Part shown: positions 8,910 to 18,229 of the stretch, in pieces
Layout of the letters: every line of letters starts with the position of its first letter
Numbering within the stretch: the stretch's first letter is position 1
Assembly (NCBI RefSeq): GCF_002303885.1
Contig: NZ_MRCM01000013.1
Span: forward strand, 104,144-168,143
DNA: 64,000 nt
Source: Flavobacterium sp. ACN2
GTDB lineage: Bacteria > Bacteroidota > Bacteroidia > Flavobacteriales > Flavobacteriaceae
Reading direction: 5' to 3'
Made by a program: the position numbers and the translations under genes
Notes under the pieces: generated by a model
What the model saw: the letters and a program-made list of their open reading frames with translations, nothing else
What the model was told of the DNA's origin: nothing
Database searches by the model: none

Positions 8910-9002
8910 GGCAAGTCCTACACGACCAGCTCCTGCAGACTCCCCCAGGATGGGAACATAGCAAGGGTACGTGGTTGAGCGGTGCGATGTAGGTCGCTTG
9001 CC
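8910..9002 (+). ncRNA. ffs: Signal recognition particle RNA, small bacterial type (4.5S)
   Basis: The scaffold RNA that binds Ffh and FtsY for co-translational targeting. The ends pair: GGCAAG (8910-8915) with CTTGCC (8997-9002), continued by CCTACA / TGTAGG. The apical part contains the domain IV signature GGGAACATAGCAAGGGTA around 8952-8969, giving the symmetric and asymmetric internal loops. Length of 93 nt fits the small bacterial class. A T-run from 9004 terminates it. A consensus promoter precedes it. Confidence 0.93.
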
Positions 9003-9029
9003 ATTTTTTTTAGAATTTAATAGTTTTGT

Positions 9030-9055
9030 AATCTTCCTTTTAGGAGGATTTTTTT
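9030..9055 (+). terminator. Second intrinsic terminator downstream of ffs
   Basis: Stem AATCTTCCT / AGGAGGATT (9 bp, one wobble) with a TTT loop, followed by a seven-base T-run. It lies 28 nt after the SRP RNA and 127 nt before the next gene, so it is probably a backup terminator for ffs. Confidence 0.7.
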
Positions 9056-9181
9056 ATTTTTGACCCTATCTGAAGTTAAATGTTATTGGTTAGAAGTTTA
9101 AAATTGACTGCTTTATGTGATTCAAAATAAACCCAATTCCAAAAACTTATAACTCATAAACCCATAATTTATAACTAAAAA

Positions 9182-9985
9182 ATGAGCAAAGTCGTTTTAA
9201 TTACCGGAGGATCATCAGGAATTGGAAAATCTATTGGTGAATTTTTACATCAAAAAGGTTTTGTTGTATACGGAACAAGCAGAAATCCTGAGAAAGTTTT
9301 AAATTCAGTTTTTCCGTTAGTTGCTTTAGATGTTCGAAATTCTGATTCTATTAAAACAGCGGTAAATAAAATTATCAAAACTTCTGGAAGATTGGATATT
9401 GTAATTAATAACGCTGGAGTTGGAATTACAGGACCTTTAGAAGAAATTCCGACAGAAGAAATTCGAAATAATTTTGAGACTAACTTTTTTGGTCCAATTG
9501 AAGTTATGAAAGCGGCGTTGCCACAAATGCGTAAGCAAAATTCTGGTCTTATTATTAATATTACTTCGATTGCTGGTTATATGGGACTTCCGTATAGAAG
9601 TGTTTATTCTGCATCGAAAGGAGCTTTGGAATTGATTACTGAAGCTTTAAGGATGGAAGTAAAAGCTTTTGGTGTCGAAATCACGAATGTTGCGCCTGGA
9701 GATTTTGCAACCAATATTGCTGCCGGACGTTATCATGCGCCTGTTATTAAAGATTCTGCTTACGAAAAGGTTTATGGCGATGTTCTAGCCACAATGAATG
9801 ATCATGTTGATGCAGGAAGTAATCCAAATGAAATGGCAGAAGCAGTTTATAAAATTATTCAAACTAAAAAACCAAACGTACATTATAAAGTGGGCGCTTT
9901 TATGCAGAAGTTTTCAATTGTTTTAAAACGTGCGCTTCCAGATAAAATGTATGAGAAAATGCTTATAAATCATTATAAGTTATAG
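9182..9985 (+). CDS. Short-chain dehydrogenase/reductase
   Basis: A 267-aa classical SDR with Rossmann fold. NAD(P)-binding TGGSSGIG (residues 8-15), structural NNAG (about 76-79), catalytic Ser in NITSIAG (about 128) and YxxxK (Tyr142, Lys146 in YSASK) are all present. The substrate cannot be read from sequence; the C-terminal half resembles oxidoreductases annotated as acting on lipids or sterols. The 40 nt before the ATG contain a loose 7-bp periodic array (AACTTAT, AACTCAT, AATTTAT, AACTAAA). Confidence 0.9.
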   Translation: MSKVVLITGGSSGIGKSIGEFLHQKGFVVYGTSRNPEKVLNSVFPLVALDVRNSDSIKTAVNKIIKTSGRLDIVINNAGVGITGPLEEIPTEEIRNNFETNFFGPIEVMKAALPQMRKQNSGLIINITSIAGYMGLPYRSVYSASKGALELITEALRMEVKAFGVEITNVAPGDFATNIAAGRYHAPVIKDSAYEKVYGDVLATMNDHVDAGSNPNEMAEAVYKIIQTKKPNVHYKVGAFMQKFSIVLKRALPDKMYEKMLINHYKL

Positions 9986-10067
9986 AAAAATGTAAAAAAC
10001 ACACTTATTTTTAACATATAATTTTAAAATGGTTTTAATTTTAAAATCTTTATTGGTATTGATTTTG

Positions 10068-10075
10068 TAATTTTG
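10068..10075 (+). promoter_or_regulatory. -7 promoter element for fsa (TAATTTTG)
   Basis: TAnnTTTG match 77 nt before the fsa ATG. A TTG at 10053-10055 lies too close (12-nt spacer) to be a normal -33 element. Confidence 0.5.
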
Positions 10076-10152
10076 CAGCTAGATTTCTTTAAAAGAATTT
10101 ATTTGAAAAGAAATTTATAAATACAAACAAACCATTTTTAATTAAACAAATT

Positions 10153-10809
10153 ATGAAATTTTTTATAGACACAGCTAATTTAGCTCAAATTAAAGAAGCA
10201 CAAGCTTTAGGTGTTTTGGATGGTGTAACAACTAATCCGTCATTAATGGCAAAAGAAGGAATCACTGGAAAAAACAATATCCTTAAGCATTATGTTGACA
10301 TTTGCAATCTTGTTGATGGTGATGTAAGTGCAGAAGTTAACGCTCTTGACTTTGACGGTATGGTTAAAGAAGGTGAGGAGTTAGCTGAATTACATGAGCA
10401 GATTGTTGTAAAACTTCCTATGACTAAGGAAGGTGTTATGGCAGCAAAATACTTTTCTGATAAAGGAATTAAAACTAACGTAACTCTTGTTTTCTCTGTA
10501 GGACAAGCACTTTTGGCTGCAAAAGCTGGAGCAACTTTTGTTTCTCCTTTCGTTGGGCGTTTAGATGATATTTCTACTGATGGATTGAATTTGATTCAAG
10601 AAATTAGAGAGGTTTATGATAACTACGGTTACGAAACTCAAATTTTAGCAGCTTCTGTACGTCACACTATGCATATTGTAAACTGTGCTAAAATTGGTGC
10701 AGACGTTATGACTGGACCTCTTTCTGCAATTTACGGTTTATTGAAACACCCATTGACAGATATCGGTTTAGCTCAGTTTGTAGCTGACTTTGAAAAAGGA
10801 AATAAATAA
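10153..10809 (+). CDS. fsa: Fructose-6-phosphate aldolase / small transaldolase
   Basis: A 218-aa (beta/alpha)8 enzyme of the short transaldolase (TalC/FSA) family, which interconverts sugar phosphates in the pentose phosphate pathway or cleaves fructose-6-phosphate. It starts with the family motif KFFIDTANL and has GVTTNPSLMAKEG, the Schiff-base lysine in VVKLPMT (Lys87), TNVTLVFS and ASVRHTMH. Length and start are canonical. Whether it acts as transaldolase or aldolase is not decided by what can be seen here. It has its own -7 element and terminator. Confidence 0.9.
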   Translation: MKFFIDTANLAQIKEAQALGVLDGVTTNPSLMAKEGITGKNNILKHYVDICNLVDGDVSAEVNALDFDGMVKEGEELAELHEQIVVKLPMTKEGVMAAKYFSDKGIKTNVTLVFSVGQALLAAKAGATFVSPFVGRLDDISTDGLNLIQEIREVYDNYGYETQILAASVRHTMHIVNCAKIGADVMTGPLSAIYGLLKHPLTDIGLAQFVADFEKGNK

Positions 10810-10830
10810 TACTTAGATACTTATAAAATT

Positions 10831-10870
10831 AAAATCGTCTTTTTTCTAACGAGAAGAGACGATTTTTTTT
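10831..10870 (+). terminator. Intrinsic terminator of fsa
   Basis: A long stem begins AAAATCGTC (10831-10839), closes with GACGATTTT (10858-10866), and has an inner T-rich arm pairing with AGAAGA. It is followed by T-rich sequence. Confidence 0.85.
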
Positions 10871-10900
10871 ACTTTTATATTGAATCTTAAATAGTTAAAT

Positions 10901-11398
10901 ATGAAAGTTATCTTATTTATGTTGTCTTTTTTTGTAGCGAGTTTTTCTATAAACGCTCAAGCTGCTAAAGTTATTACTTCGGTAAATGAAGCGGGTGATG
11001 TTGCTACTTATGAGTTAGATTGCTCGGTTAAATTTCAAACTCTTGCCAAAGGTCTTCGATATAATATTACGAGACACGAATTTAAAGGTCCAGAATTAAA
11101 AAATTCTTACCGGCTTTTATTGGTAATGGATGGATTTTATTCGAAAACATTAAATAGCGAAATGACGATTTCGGCAATCCTAAGTGATGGAACAAAAATA
11201 GAAGCTCGAAAAACTATAGAAGACGACGGCTTTTTTGATGGAGCCTGCACCTTGAAGATAAAAGACCCGCAAGCGCTTTTAAATGCCGATATAGATAAAG
11301 TAATTGTTCATGCGGACAAAGATGTGGTTTATCCTTTAACGGTTCAAAATAAGGCTCTTTTTAAGAAGAACTTGAGTAATATTATTAATGCCAAATAA
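10901..11398 (+). CDS. Hypothetical secreted protein
   Basis: A 165-aa protein with a clear signal peptide (MKVILFMLSFFVASFSINAQA, cleavage near 19-21). The mature part is about 145 residues, predicted mostly beta-strand, with two cysteines (in YELDCSVKF and GACTLKI). No recognised domain. The terminator of fsa separates it from the upstream gene and a bidirectional terminator follows. It is probably a periplasmic or surface protein of the Flavobacterium lineage. Confidence 0.75.
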   Translation: MKVILFMLSFFVASFSINAQAAKVITSVNEAGDVATYELDCSVKFQTLAKGLRYNITRHEFKGPELKNSYRLLLVMDGFYSKTLNSEMTISAILSDGTKIEARKTIEDDGFFDGACTLKIKDPQALLNADIDKVIVHADKDVVYPLTVQNKALFKKNLSNIINAK

Positions 11399-11400
11399 AG

Positions 11401-11432
11401 TTGCTAAGATTCTGAGATGCTAAGCTTCTAAG
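11401..11432. repeat. Degenerate octamer tandem array (4 units)
   Basis: Starting three bases after the stop codon are four 8-bp units: TTGCTAAG, ATTCTGAG, ATGCTAAG, CTTCTAAG. The pattern nnnCTRAG recurs at 31283-31314 (reverse orientation) and 38216-38255. Confidence 0.6.
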
Positions 11433-11453
11433 TTTTTTTCTTCTTTAAATAAA

Positions 11454-11495
11454 AAAAATCCAAATTCCAGTTTTAAAATTGGAATTTGGATTTTT
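11454..11495. terminator. Bidirectional terminator
   Basis: Stem AAAAATCCAAATTCCA / TGGAATTTGGATTTTT (16 bp) with a 10-nt loop, lying between the convergent secreted-protein gene and the sugar permease gene. The A- and T-rich flanks suit both directions. Confidence 0.85.
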
Positions 11496-11517
11496 ATATA
11501 TTGGAGTTTTTTACTTT

Positions 11518-12987
11518 TTAGTGTCCTCCACCAGCACTTTCTATGTGGCTAATACCTTGTCTTTTTAAAATTTTAGGACAGTAGAAACCGTAGAATCCTA
11601 AATATGCAAAACCAAGTAGCGGTATAATGTAAGAGAAGTGTGTGTATGTGATACCGAAAATTCCGTTTGGATTTGTTGCATCTAAGTCACAGATACTTCC
11701 TTGTACCAATGGAATTACTCCACCACCAAGAATCATCATGATTAAGAAAGAAGACGCTTTTCCTGTGTTTTTCCCTAATCCTGCAATCGCTAAATCGAAG
11801 ATTGAAGGCCACATGATCGATAAGAATAATCCACCAGAGATGAAGAAGAATTTAGCAATTTCTGGATCTGGCCATGCTAATCCTAATGCCATCATAGTTA
11901 ATCCTGAAATTCCGAAAAGCATTAATGTTTTTCCAGCGTTTTTACCACCAATAAAACTTACTGCAATAAATAGTAAAATCCAGAAAGGGTAGATGTAGAA
12001 TGAAGAAACATCGTGAGCTGCAAAGATGTTTGCTCCAATGATTACTCCAAATGCCGCAGCAGGAACGATAAATTTAAGTGCCGTATTTACTAGGTTTGAA
12101 GTGTTAAATACGTTTACTCCACCATTCCAACGACCAATCATTAAACTTCCCCAGTAAAGCGCAATAAACGGTGCTACAGCGTCTTCTAAGATGTTTCCGA
12201 ATTCGTGAGTGTGTAATAGAGCAGGTAGATTACTGATGATAGTTACCTCAGTTCCTACATAAATAAAAATTCCTAACATACCCAAGTACAATTGTGGATA
12301 GTCAAGAATGTTGAATTTGCTGTGTTTGTCTTTAATTACTGCTTCTTCCTCTTTTACTGGGTCTTCGATTTTTGAGAAATTCATAAATACTGCAACCGCA
12401 ATAAAAGCAAGACCTAAAATGATGAAAGGCAATTTAATATCTTCTAATGAAAGAGCCGTTTTTTTGTTGTCTCCCATTCCGAATAAAGCGATACCTAATA
12501 AAATAGCTCCGATCGTTGTTCCGAAAGAGTTGATTCCTCCCGCAAGAGTTAAACGGTGTGCTCCAGTTTCAGGACTTCCCATTTTAATAGCTAACGGATT
12601 TGCAACAATCTGTTGGATAGAGAATCCTAAACCTACTGTGAATAAAGCTGTTAAGAAGAAAGGAAAACTTTGAATTGTAGCTGCTGGAATGAATAGGAAT
12701 GAACCTACTGCTGATAAAATTAATCCTGCAGATAGTGTTTTTTTGTAGCCGTATTTTTGTAAAACGTCTACTTTTAAAGAAACGATAAAGAATATAATTG
12801 ATCCAACAAAATATGCAGCGTAGAAAGCCCATGCTACTAATTGAGATTGTACTTGCGATAACGTAAATACTTTTTTGAATACTGGAATTAGGATATCATT
12901 GGCTGAACCAACAAAACCCCAAAAGAAGAAGACGATTATCAAAGAGATAAATTGCCCCCATTTGGTTTGCACATTTTCTGAACTCAT
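11518..12987 (-). CDS. Sugar MFS transporter (FHS/FucP-NagP type), probable GlcNAc permease
   Basis: A 489-aa inner-membrane permease with about 12 hydrophobic segments, starting WGQFISLIIVFFFWGFVGSANDILIPVFKK, the FucP-type N-terminus (FFxWGFxxxxNDxL). FHS-family proteins are proton-coupled sugar symporters. Its place beside a chitin SusCD/NagB/GH20/ChiA cluster points to N-acetylglucosamine, or possibly chitobiose, as substrate; this is inference. In the F. johnsoniae chitin locus, as I recall it, an equivalent inner-membrane transporter lies next to the two-component genes. Transcribed in the same direction as the regulator genes, with a 175-nt gap. Confidence 0.85.
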   Translation of the reverse strand: MSSENVQTKWGQFISLIIVFFFWGFVGSANDILIPVFKKVFTLSQVQSQLVAWAFYAAYFVGSIIFFIVSLKVDVLQKYGYKKTLSAGLILSAVGSFLFIPAATIQSFPFFLTALFTVGLGFSIQQIVANPLAIKMGSPETGAHRLTLAGGINSFGTTIGAILLGIALFGMGDNKKTALSLEDIKLPFIILGLAFIAVAVFMNFSKIEDPVKEEEAVIKDKHSKFNILDYPQLYLGMLGIFIYVGTEVTIISNLPALLHTHEFGNILEDAVAPFIALYWGSLMIGRWNGGVNVFNTSNLVNTALKFIVPAAAFGVIIGANIFAAHDVSSFYIYPFWILLFIAVSFIGGKNAGKTLMLFGISGLTMMALGLAWPDPEIAKFFFISGGLFLSIMWPSIFDLAIAGLGKNTGKASSFLIMMILGGGVIPLVQGSICDLDATNPNGIFGITYTHFSYIIPLLGFAYLGFYGFYCPKILKRQGISHIESAGGGH

Positions 12988-13162
12988 AATAATAAGGTTA
13001 ATTTTTTATTTTATTGTTTTTTGAAGACCGTAAATATATTTGTTAGGATTATCAAAAAAAAATAAAAAGGTATAAATAATGTTAAATTTAAACCAACGGC
13101 TATGTTTTTTCAACAAAGTGTTAATTTTAACCTACTTAGAAAATGTAATTCGTAATTATATT

Positions 13163-13864
13163 TTATTCCAATATCTTGTTTTTAACTTCTTTACTGTAGT
13201 TTCTGCCTATCGGAATGTTGTAAGATTGTATTTGAACGCGGTTTCCTTCTATAGATTTCACTTTATTTAGTGCAATTACATAAGATTTGTGTATTCTAAG
13301 GAAGCGATCTGCGGGCAATTCTTCAGATAAGGATGTAAGAGATTTATGTGTAATGTAGGTTTTATCGGGAGTGACCACTTTTATATATTCTTTCATTCCT
13401 TCGACAAATAGAATTTCTTCAATATTAATTTTCATCATTTTTTTATCTACTTTGATAAAAATATGAGAATCTCCTTTTGCCGTTTCGATCTTGATATTGT
13501 TTTTGAGATTGTATTCGGTAGTAATTTTGTTGATGCATTTGATGAACCTTGGCAACGGAATTGGTTTTACCAAATAGTCTAATACATCCAAATCATAACT
13601 TTCGGCAGCAAATTCTCTAAATGCGGTGGTAATGATAACTTTGGTTTTGTTTTCGATAAGACTAATAAGTTCGAAACCCGTCATCATGGGCATGTTAATA
13701 TCTAAAAAGACGGCATCAACAGGAGTACTGTTTATAAAATCGAGCGCCTCTAGAGAATTATTGAATGTCGCAACAACTTCAAAATCTGTAAAATTGGTAA
13801 AATAATTTTGCAAGACTTTGATAGCTAAAGGCTCATCATCAATTAACACGCATTTAATCTTCAT
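13163..13864 (-). CDS. LytTR-family response regulator of the chitin locus
   Basis: A 233-aa response regulator. The receiver (1-120) has acidic residues IDDE (9-10), phosphoacceptor Asp55 in FLDINMP and Lys100 in DYLVKPIPL. The LytTR DNA-binding domain spans about 130-232 (FIKVDKKMMKI, EGMKEYIKV, RIHKSYVI, IPIGRNYSKEV). It overlaps the kinase gene by 11 bp and is therefore translationally coupled to it. Position between the permease and SusC suggests it controls the chitin genes. LytTR proteins bind direct repeats; no convincing pair was identified in the 277-bp divergent region 14907-15183. Confidence 0.92.
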   Translation of the reverse strand: MKIKCVLIDDEPLAIKVLQNYFTNFTDFEVVATFNNSLEALDFINSTPVDAVFLDINMPMMTGFELISLIENKTKVIITTAFREFAAESYDLDVLDYLVKPIPLPRFIKCINKITTEYNLKNNIKIETAKGDSHIFIKVDKKMMKINIEEILFVEGMKEYIKVVTPDKTYITHKSLTSLSEELPADRFLRIHKSYVIALNKVKSIEGNRVQIQSYNIPIGRNYSKEVKNKILE

Positions 13865-14906
13865 TCTGAGTTGGTATTTGCAATCGGATTATATAGAAAT
13901 TTAGTTTGGTTTGCTGTTTTAGACTAAAATTGTTTCTGTAAATCAGCTTTAGTCTCTTTTTGGTATTAACCAGACCAATTCCTTTTTTTGGATTATGATT
14001 TTGTGAAATTACAAAATTATTTAAGATTTCAAAATCGAGTATTTTGTTGTCTATAACTTTGCAATTGATTTTTATTTTTAAATTTCTGTTGTTTAGTCCG
14101 CCGTGTTTAAAAGCATTTTCGACCAAAGAAATAAAGATTAAAGGCGGTACAACAACATCTTCTATATTAGATTCTAGATTTATGGTCACTTCAACATTTT
14201 CAAAACGAAGTTTTTCGATTTCGATATAGTTCTGAATATAATCGATTTCTTTTATAAGTGGAACAAATTTGGTTCCTTTTACATCATACAAAACATACTC
14301 CATCAAATTAGAAAGTTTGATAATTACATCTGGAACTTTCTTTGAGGATTCTAATGATAAAGCATACAGATTATTTAATGTATTAAAGAAAAAATGAGGC
14401 TGAATCTGATTTTCGAGATACTTTAATTTTATTTTAAATTGGTTTTCTCTTAACGATCTATTTCTTTCGCGCTCTCTTAACCAAGTTAAAGTAAGATACA
14501 CAGAGGAGGCCATTGCTAGAACATACAATTCTCCTATACAAACAGCAACAATGTGATTGATCTCAAAAGGATGGTATTCTCGATTTGCTTCTGGCCAGAT
14601 ATTTTCTGATATAATATAATATGTCAAGGCCGTTTTGAGCAGATACATTGCAAACAAACTTACTAGAAGCAAAAAAGTATACAGGATGTATTTTTGTTTT
14701 AGTACATACTTGGGAACTAAAACAAATAAATTTAAATAAACTAATGGAATAACTAGTGAGAATTCGATTACATTAGATTTGAATGCATAAGGATAATCAT
14801 TAAAATAAGCTCCCCATCTTAAAAAGTTTAAAGTAAAATATACTCCCCAAAACCAGATATGATTTTGCAGTTTAATATCAAATTTAACTTTTCGTATTTC
14901 TTTCAA
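13854..14906 (-). CDS. LytS/YehU-type sensor histidine kinase of the chitin locus
   Basis: A 350-aa inner-membrane kinase with four predicted transmembrane helices (about 16-34, 46-64, 75-98, 118-142). The His_kinase domain has phosphoacceptor His171 in NQIQPHFFFNTLNNL, then a compact ATPase domain (PPLIFISLVENAFKHGG, KGIGLVNTKKRL). It partners the LytTR regulator, whose start codon lies inside its 3' end. The start is unusual: the only plausible initiator is TTG at 14906, because an in-frame TAA lies three codons upstream and the next Met is at residue 88, inside the membrane region. The sensed ligand could be a chitin oligomer, but no extracellular sensor domain is seen. Confidence 0.88.
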   Translation of the reverse strand: MKEIRKVKFDIKLQNHIWFWGVYFTLNFLRWGAYFNDYPYAFKSNVIEFSLVIPLVYLNLFVLVPKYVLKQKYILYTFLLLVSLFAMYLLKTALTYYIISENIWPEANREYHPFEINHIVAVCIGELYVLAMASSVYLTLTWLRERERNRSLRENQFKIKLKYLENQIQPHFFFNTLNNLYALSLESSKKVPDVIIKLSNLMEYVLYDVKGTKFVPLIKEIDYIQNYIEIEKLRFENVEVTINLESNIEDVVVPPLIFISLVENAFKHGGLNNRNLKIKINCKVIDNKILDFEILNNFVISQNHNPKKGIGLVNTKKRLKLIYRNNFSLKQQTKLNFYIIRLQIPTQNED

Positions 14907-15183
14907 CTGGTTTTAAGTTATTTGCGTTTTTTTTGGTTTTTCTTAACAATATTGAAATATTGTGCAACTTTAAACAATTAACTGCAAAGAGCCAATTTTT
15001 TTGAATAAAATTTTGCAAAAAAAGGATATTTGTGCTTATTTTTTCTATTAGAACGTTTTCGTAAAGCGTATTATTGAATGTTTTATGTCGTTCGTTTAAA
15101 TTTTATTGCTGTTGGTTTAATTTATTTTTTTTAACAATGCCTTAAGAATAATTTTACATCATAACTAACAAAATAAAATAAAC

Positions 15184-18100
15184 ATGAAAAAAATTTTCTT
15201 AATCTTTATGATTGTTTTTACGGCGCAAGTTTCGCTTGCACAAGTAAAAAATGTCAAGGGTGTGATTACAGATTCTGATGGTATGCCATTACCTGGAGCT
15301 TCTGTTGCTGTACAAGGAGGTCAAAAAGGAACTACTACCGATTTTGACGGATTGTACACTATTGAAGTTCAAAAAGGTCAAAGTTTAGTTTTCACTTATG
15401 TAGGACTAGAAACTCAGACTGTTGTTGTAGGAGATGCTTCTACAGTGAATGTGAAGATGGTTCAAGGAGCTTCAAATTCATTAAATGAGGTTGTTGTAAC
15501 TTCTTTAGGGATAAAGAAAGCAAGAAAATCTTTGACTTATGCAGCTCAAGAGCTTAAAGGAGAAGAGTTAACCCGTGTAAAAGATCCAAACCTTATTAAT
15601 ACTGTTGCTGGTAAAATTGCCGGTGTTGCAGTAACAAAAAGTTCATCTGGAGCAGGAGGTTCTACAAAAGTTGTAATTCGTGGTAATTCATCTTTTGTAA
15701 ACAATCAGCCTTTATATGTAATTGATGGTATTCCTTTGTACAATCAAGGTACAGGACAGCCAAATGGTACTTTTGGTGATTTAGCAGGAGGTAACCGTGA
15801 CGGTGGTGATATCGTTTCATTGATCAATCCTGATGATTATGAAGGAATGACTGTGCTTAAAGGTGCTGCGGCTTCTGTATTATACGGTAGTCAAGGTGCT
15901 AATGGTGTAATCTTACTTAATTCTAAAAAAGGAAAAGCTGGAGTTGAATCATTCAATATCAATTCTGTTACAACATTTGATAGTGCAGCTTATTTGCCAG
16001 AATTCCAATCAGATTACACATCTGCAGATGGAGATCCAAGATCTTGGGGAGATAAGAAAAAAGTAGAAGGTGATATTAAAGATTTCTTCGAAACAGGAGT
16101 TACACAAATTACTTCTATGTCTTTTTCTAAAGCAACTGAAGGAAATTCTACAAGCTTAACGTATGCTAATACAGATGCTTCTGGGATTATACCTGGAAAT
16201 CATTTGAAGAAAAATAACTTTGGAATTCGTCAAACAAGCAAATTCTTAAATGATAGATTGAGTGTTGCTGTAACAGGAAATTATGTTGCGCAAACAATTA
16301 ACAATAGACCAACAAATGGTTTATACTTCAACCCAATTAGTGGTGTTTATTCTCATCCAAGAGCTTTTAGCTTAAATGATTTGAAAACGTATGAAGTTTT
16401 TGATCCTGTTAGAAACATGAATGTTCAAAATTATCCTGGTTTTGCAGCGGTAAACGAAAGTAATGAAAATCCATACTGGCAGATTAACAGACAAAAATCT
16501 GTTGATACAAACAATTTCTTTAACGGAGCAATTGCTTTAGATTATAAAGTTGCTGAGTGGTTTCATTTAGCTTCAAGATATAGCTATAACAGAAGTGAGA
16601 GCAATTTCCAAAAAGAAATGTATGCTAGTTCTGCAACTTCTTTAGTACACGCTACAGGAAGATACATCAATGCAAATACAATCGGTACTCAAAATTATGC
16701 TGATTTATTAGGTTTATTTAATACAAAAATGGGTGAAAACTTTTCATTCAATGGTACATTCGGAGCAAGTATCAATAATACCAAAGTTACTGGTTTAACT
16801 GTAGATTCAGGAATCGGTGGAGGTTTGAATTATGCTAACATCTTTACTTTAGGAAACTTTGTAAATAATAACGGTAACGTTCAAACAGGAGCAGAAAGAG
16901 AAGTTCAGTCTGTATTTGCTGCTACAACTTTTGGATACAAAGATTATTTATTCTTAGATCTTGCAGCTAGAAATGACTGGTCGTCTACTTTAGTAAACAC
17001 TAACGATTCTAGTTTCTTCTATCCATCTGTGGGGGTTACTGGTATTCTTAGCGATATGTTTACATTACCAGAAGTTTTCAACTTTGGAAAAGTTCGTGCT
17101 ACTTATGCACAAGTTGGTAATGATATTGCTGGTAGTATTACGAGTCCTACATCTACTATCGTTGCAGGAAGTATTGTAAATCCACCAGTTGGACCAATGC
17201 CAGGTCAAACATTAAAACCTGAATTAAAATCTGAGGTTGAATTAGGTACAGAATGGAGAATGTTTGATAACAGATTAGGTTTCGAATTTTCTTTCTATGA
17301 TTCTAAAACTAAAAACCAATTTATTCAAGTTCCTGCTCCAGCTACAAACCCTTTTGGTTATACTAATTATGCTATCAACGCTGGTAGTATTTCTAACAAA
17401 GGTTTCGAGCTTGTACTTTATGCAGATATCGTTAGAGGAGAAAAATTCAACTGGGATACTAGAATTAACTATTCACAAAATAAGAGTAGAGTAAATGATA
17501 TTCCTGCTGAAGAAGGAACAGGAGGTAGAATCATTCTTACTGATCCAGGATCTAACAGCTACAGATATTCATTAATTGAAGGAAGACCATTTGGTGTAAT
17601 TGAAGGTAAAAACTTGAAAAGAGATGATCAAGGAAGAATCTTAGTTAATGACGACAATACTATTCAAAGAACAGATTGGGAAGAAGTTGGTAATGCTAAT
17701 CCTGATTTCATGTTAGGATGGTCTAACACTTTTAAATTCGGATCATTTACTGCAAACATCTTAATTGATGGACGTTTTGGTGGAGAAGTTCTTAGTTTAA
17801 CTCAAGCAATCAACGATTACAATGGAGTATCTAAAGCTACAGGTGATGCTAGAAATGCTGGAGGTGTTAAAATTAACGGTGTAAGAGCGAGCGACGGAAC
17901 TCCTGTAACTACAATGGATGCTTTTGATTATTACAATGGTACAGCAGGTAGAAACGGAGCTTCTGGAGAGTATGTTTACAGCGCAACAAATGTAAATGTA
18001 AGAGAGATATCTATTGGGTATACTTTCAAAAAAGATAAATTACCATATGTTCAATCTGCAACTATCTCTTTGATTGCTAGAAACTTATTCTTTCTTTACA

Positions 18101-18219
18101 AAGATGCACCATTTGATCCAAATGTAGCTTTAAGTACAGGTGAAGGCTTACAAGGTGTTGATGTGTTTGGTTTACCTTCAACAAGAAATATCGGTCTTAA
18201 TTTAAACTTAACATTCTAA
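15184..18219 (+). CDS. SusC/RagA-family TonB-dependent outer-membrane transporter
   Basis: A 1011-aa outer-membrane transporter. It has a signal peptide (1-20, ending SLAQ), a CarboxypepD_reg-like domain (about 22-95, GVITDSDGMPLPGASV), a TonB-box-like stretch NEVVVTS (101-107), a plug domain (about 120-240, VIRGNSSFVNNQPLYVIDGIPL and LKGAAASVLYGSQGANGV) and a 22-strand type barrel ending in NLTF. It imports oligosaccharides with the SusD lipoprotein encoded 10 nt downstream. The locus context indicates chito-oligosaccharides. It is divergent from the two-component genes. The SusC/D partnership is established; the substrate is inferred. Confidence 0.93.
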   Translation: MKKIFLIFMIVFTAQVSLAQVKNVKGVITDSDGMPLPGASVAVQGGQKGTTTDFDGLYTIEVQKGQSLVFTYVGLETQTVVVGDASTVNVKMVQGASNSLNEVVVTSLGIKKARKSLTYAAQELKGEELTRVKDPNLINTVAGKIAGVAVTKSSSGAGGSTKVVIRGNSSFVNNQPLYVIDGIPLYNQGTGQPNGTFGDLAGGNRDGGDIVSLINPDDYEGMTVLKGAAASVLYGSQGANGVILLNSKKGKAGVESFNINSVTTFDSAAYLPEFQSDYTSADGDPRSWGDKKKVEGDIKDFFETGVTQITSMSFSKATEGNSTSLTYANTDASGIIPGNHLKKNNFGIRQTSKFLNDRLSVAVTGNYVAQTINNRPTNGLYFNPISGVYSHPRAFSLNDLKTYEVFDPVRNMNVQNYPGFAAVNESNENPYWQINRQKSVDTNNFFNGAIALDYKVAEWFHLASRYSYNRSESNFQKEMYASSATSLVHATGRYINANTIGTQNYADLLGLFNTKMGENFSFNGTFGASINNTKVTGLTVDSGIGGGLNYANIFTLGNFVNNNGNVQTGAEREVQSVFAATTFGYKDYLFLDLAARNDWSSTLVNTNDSSFFYPSVGVTGILSDMFTLPEVFNFGKVRATYAQVGNDIAGSITSPTSTIVAGSIVNPPVGPMPGQTLKPELKSEVELGTEWRMFDNRLGFEFSFYDSKTKNQFIQVPAPATNPFGYTNYAINAGSISNKGFELVLYADIVRGEKFNWDTRINYSQNKSRVNDIPAEEGTGGRIILTDPGSNSYRYSLIEGRPFGVIEGKNLKRDDQGRILVNDDNTIQRTDWEEVGNANPDFMLGWSNTFKFGSFTANILIDGRFGGEVLSLTQAINDYNGVSKATGDARNAGGVKINGVRASDGTPVTTMDAFDYYNGTAGRNGASGEYVYSATNVNVREISIGYTFKKDKLPYVQSATISLIARNLFFLYKDAPFDPNVALSTGEGLQGVDVFGLPSTRNIGLNLNLTF

Positions 18220-18229
18220 TCTTACAATC

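Noticed and set aside
13035..13042. TATATTTG on the plus strand followed by a 63-codon frame at 13079
   Set aside because: The frame is antisense to the response regulator and has low-complexity composition; the motif is probably chance in AT-rich DNA.
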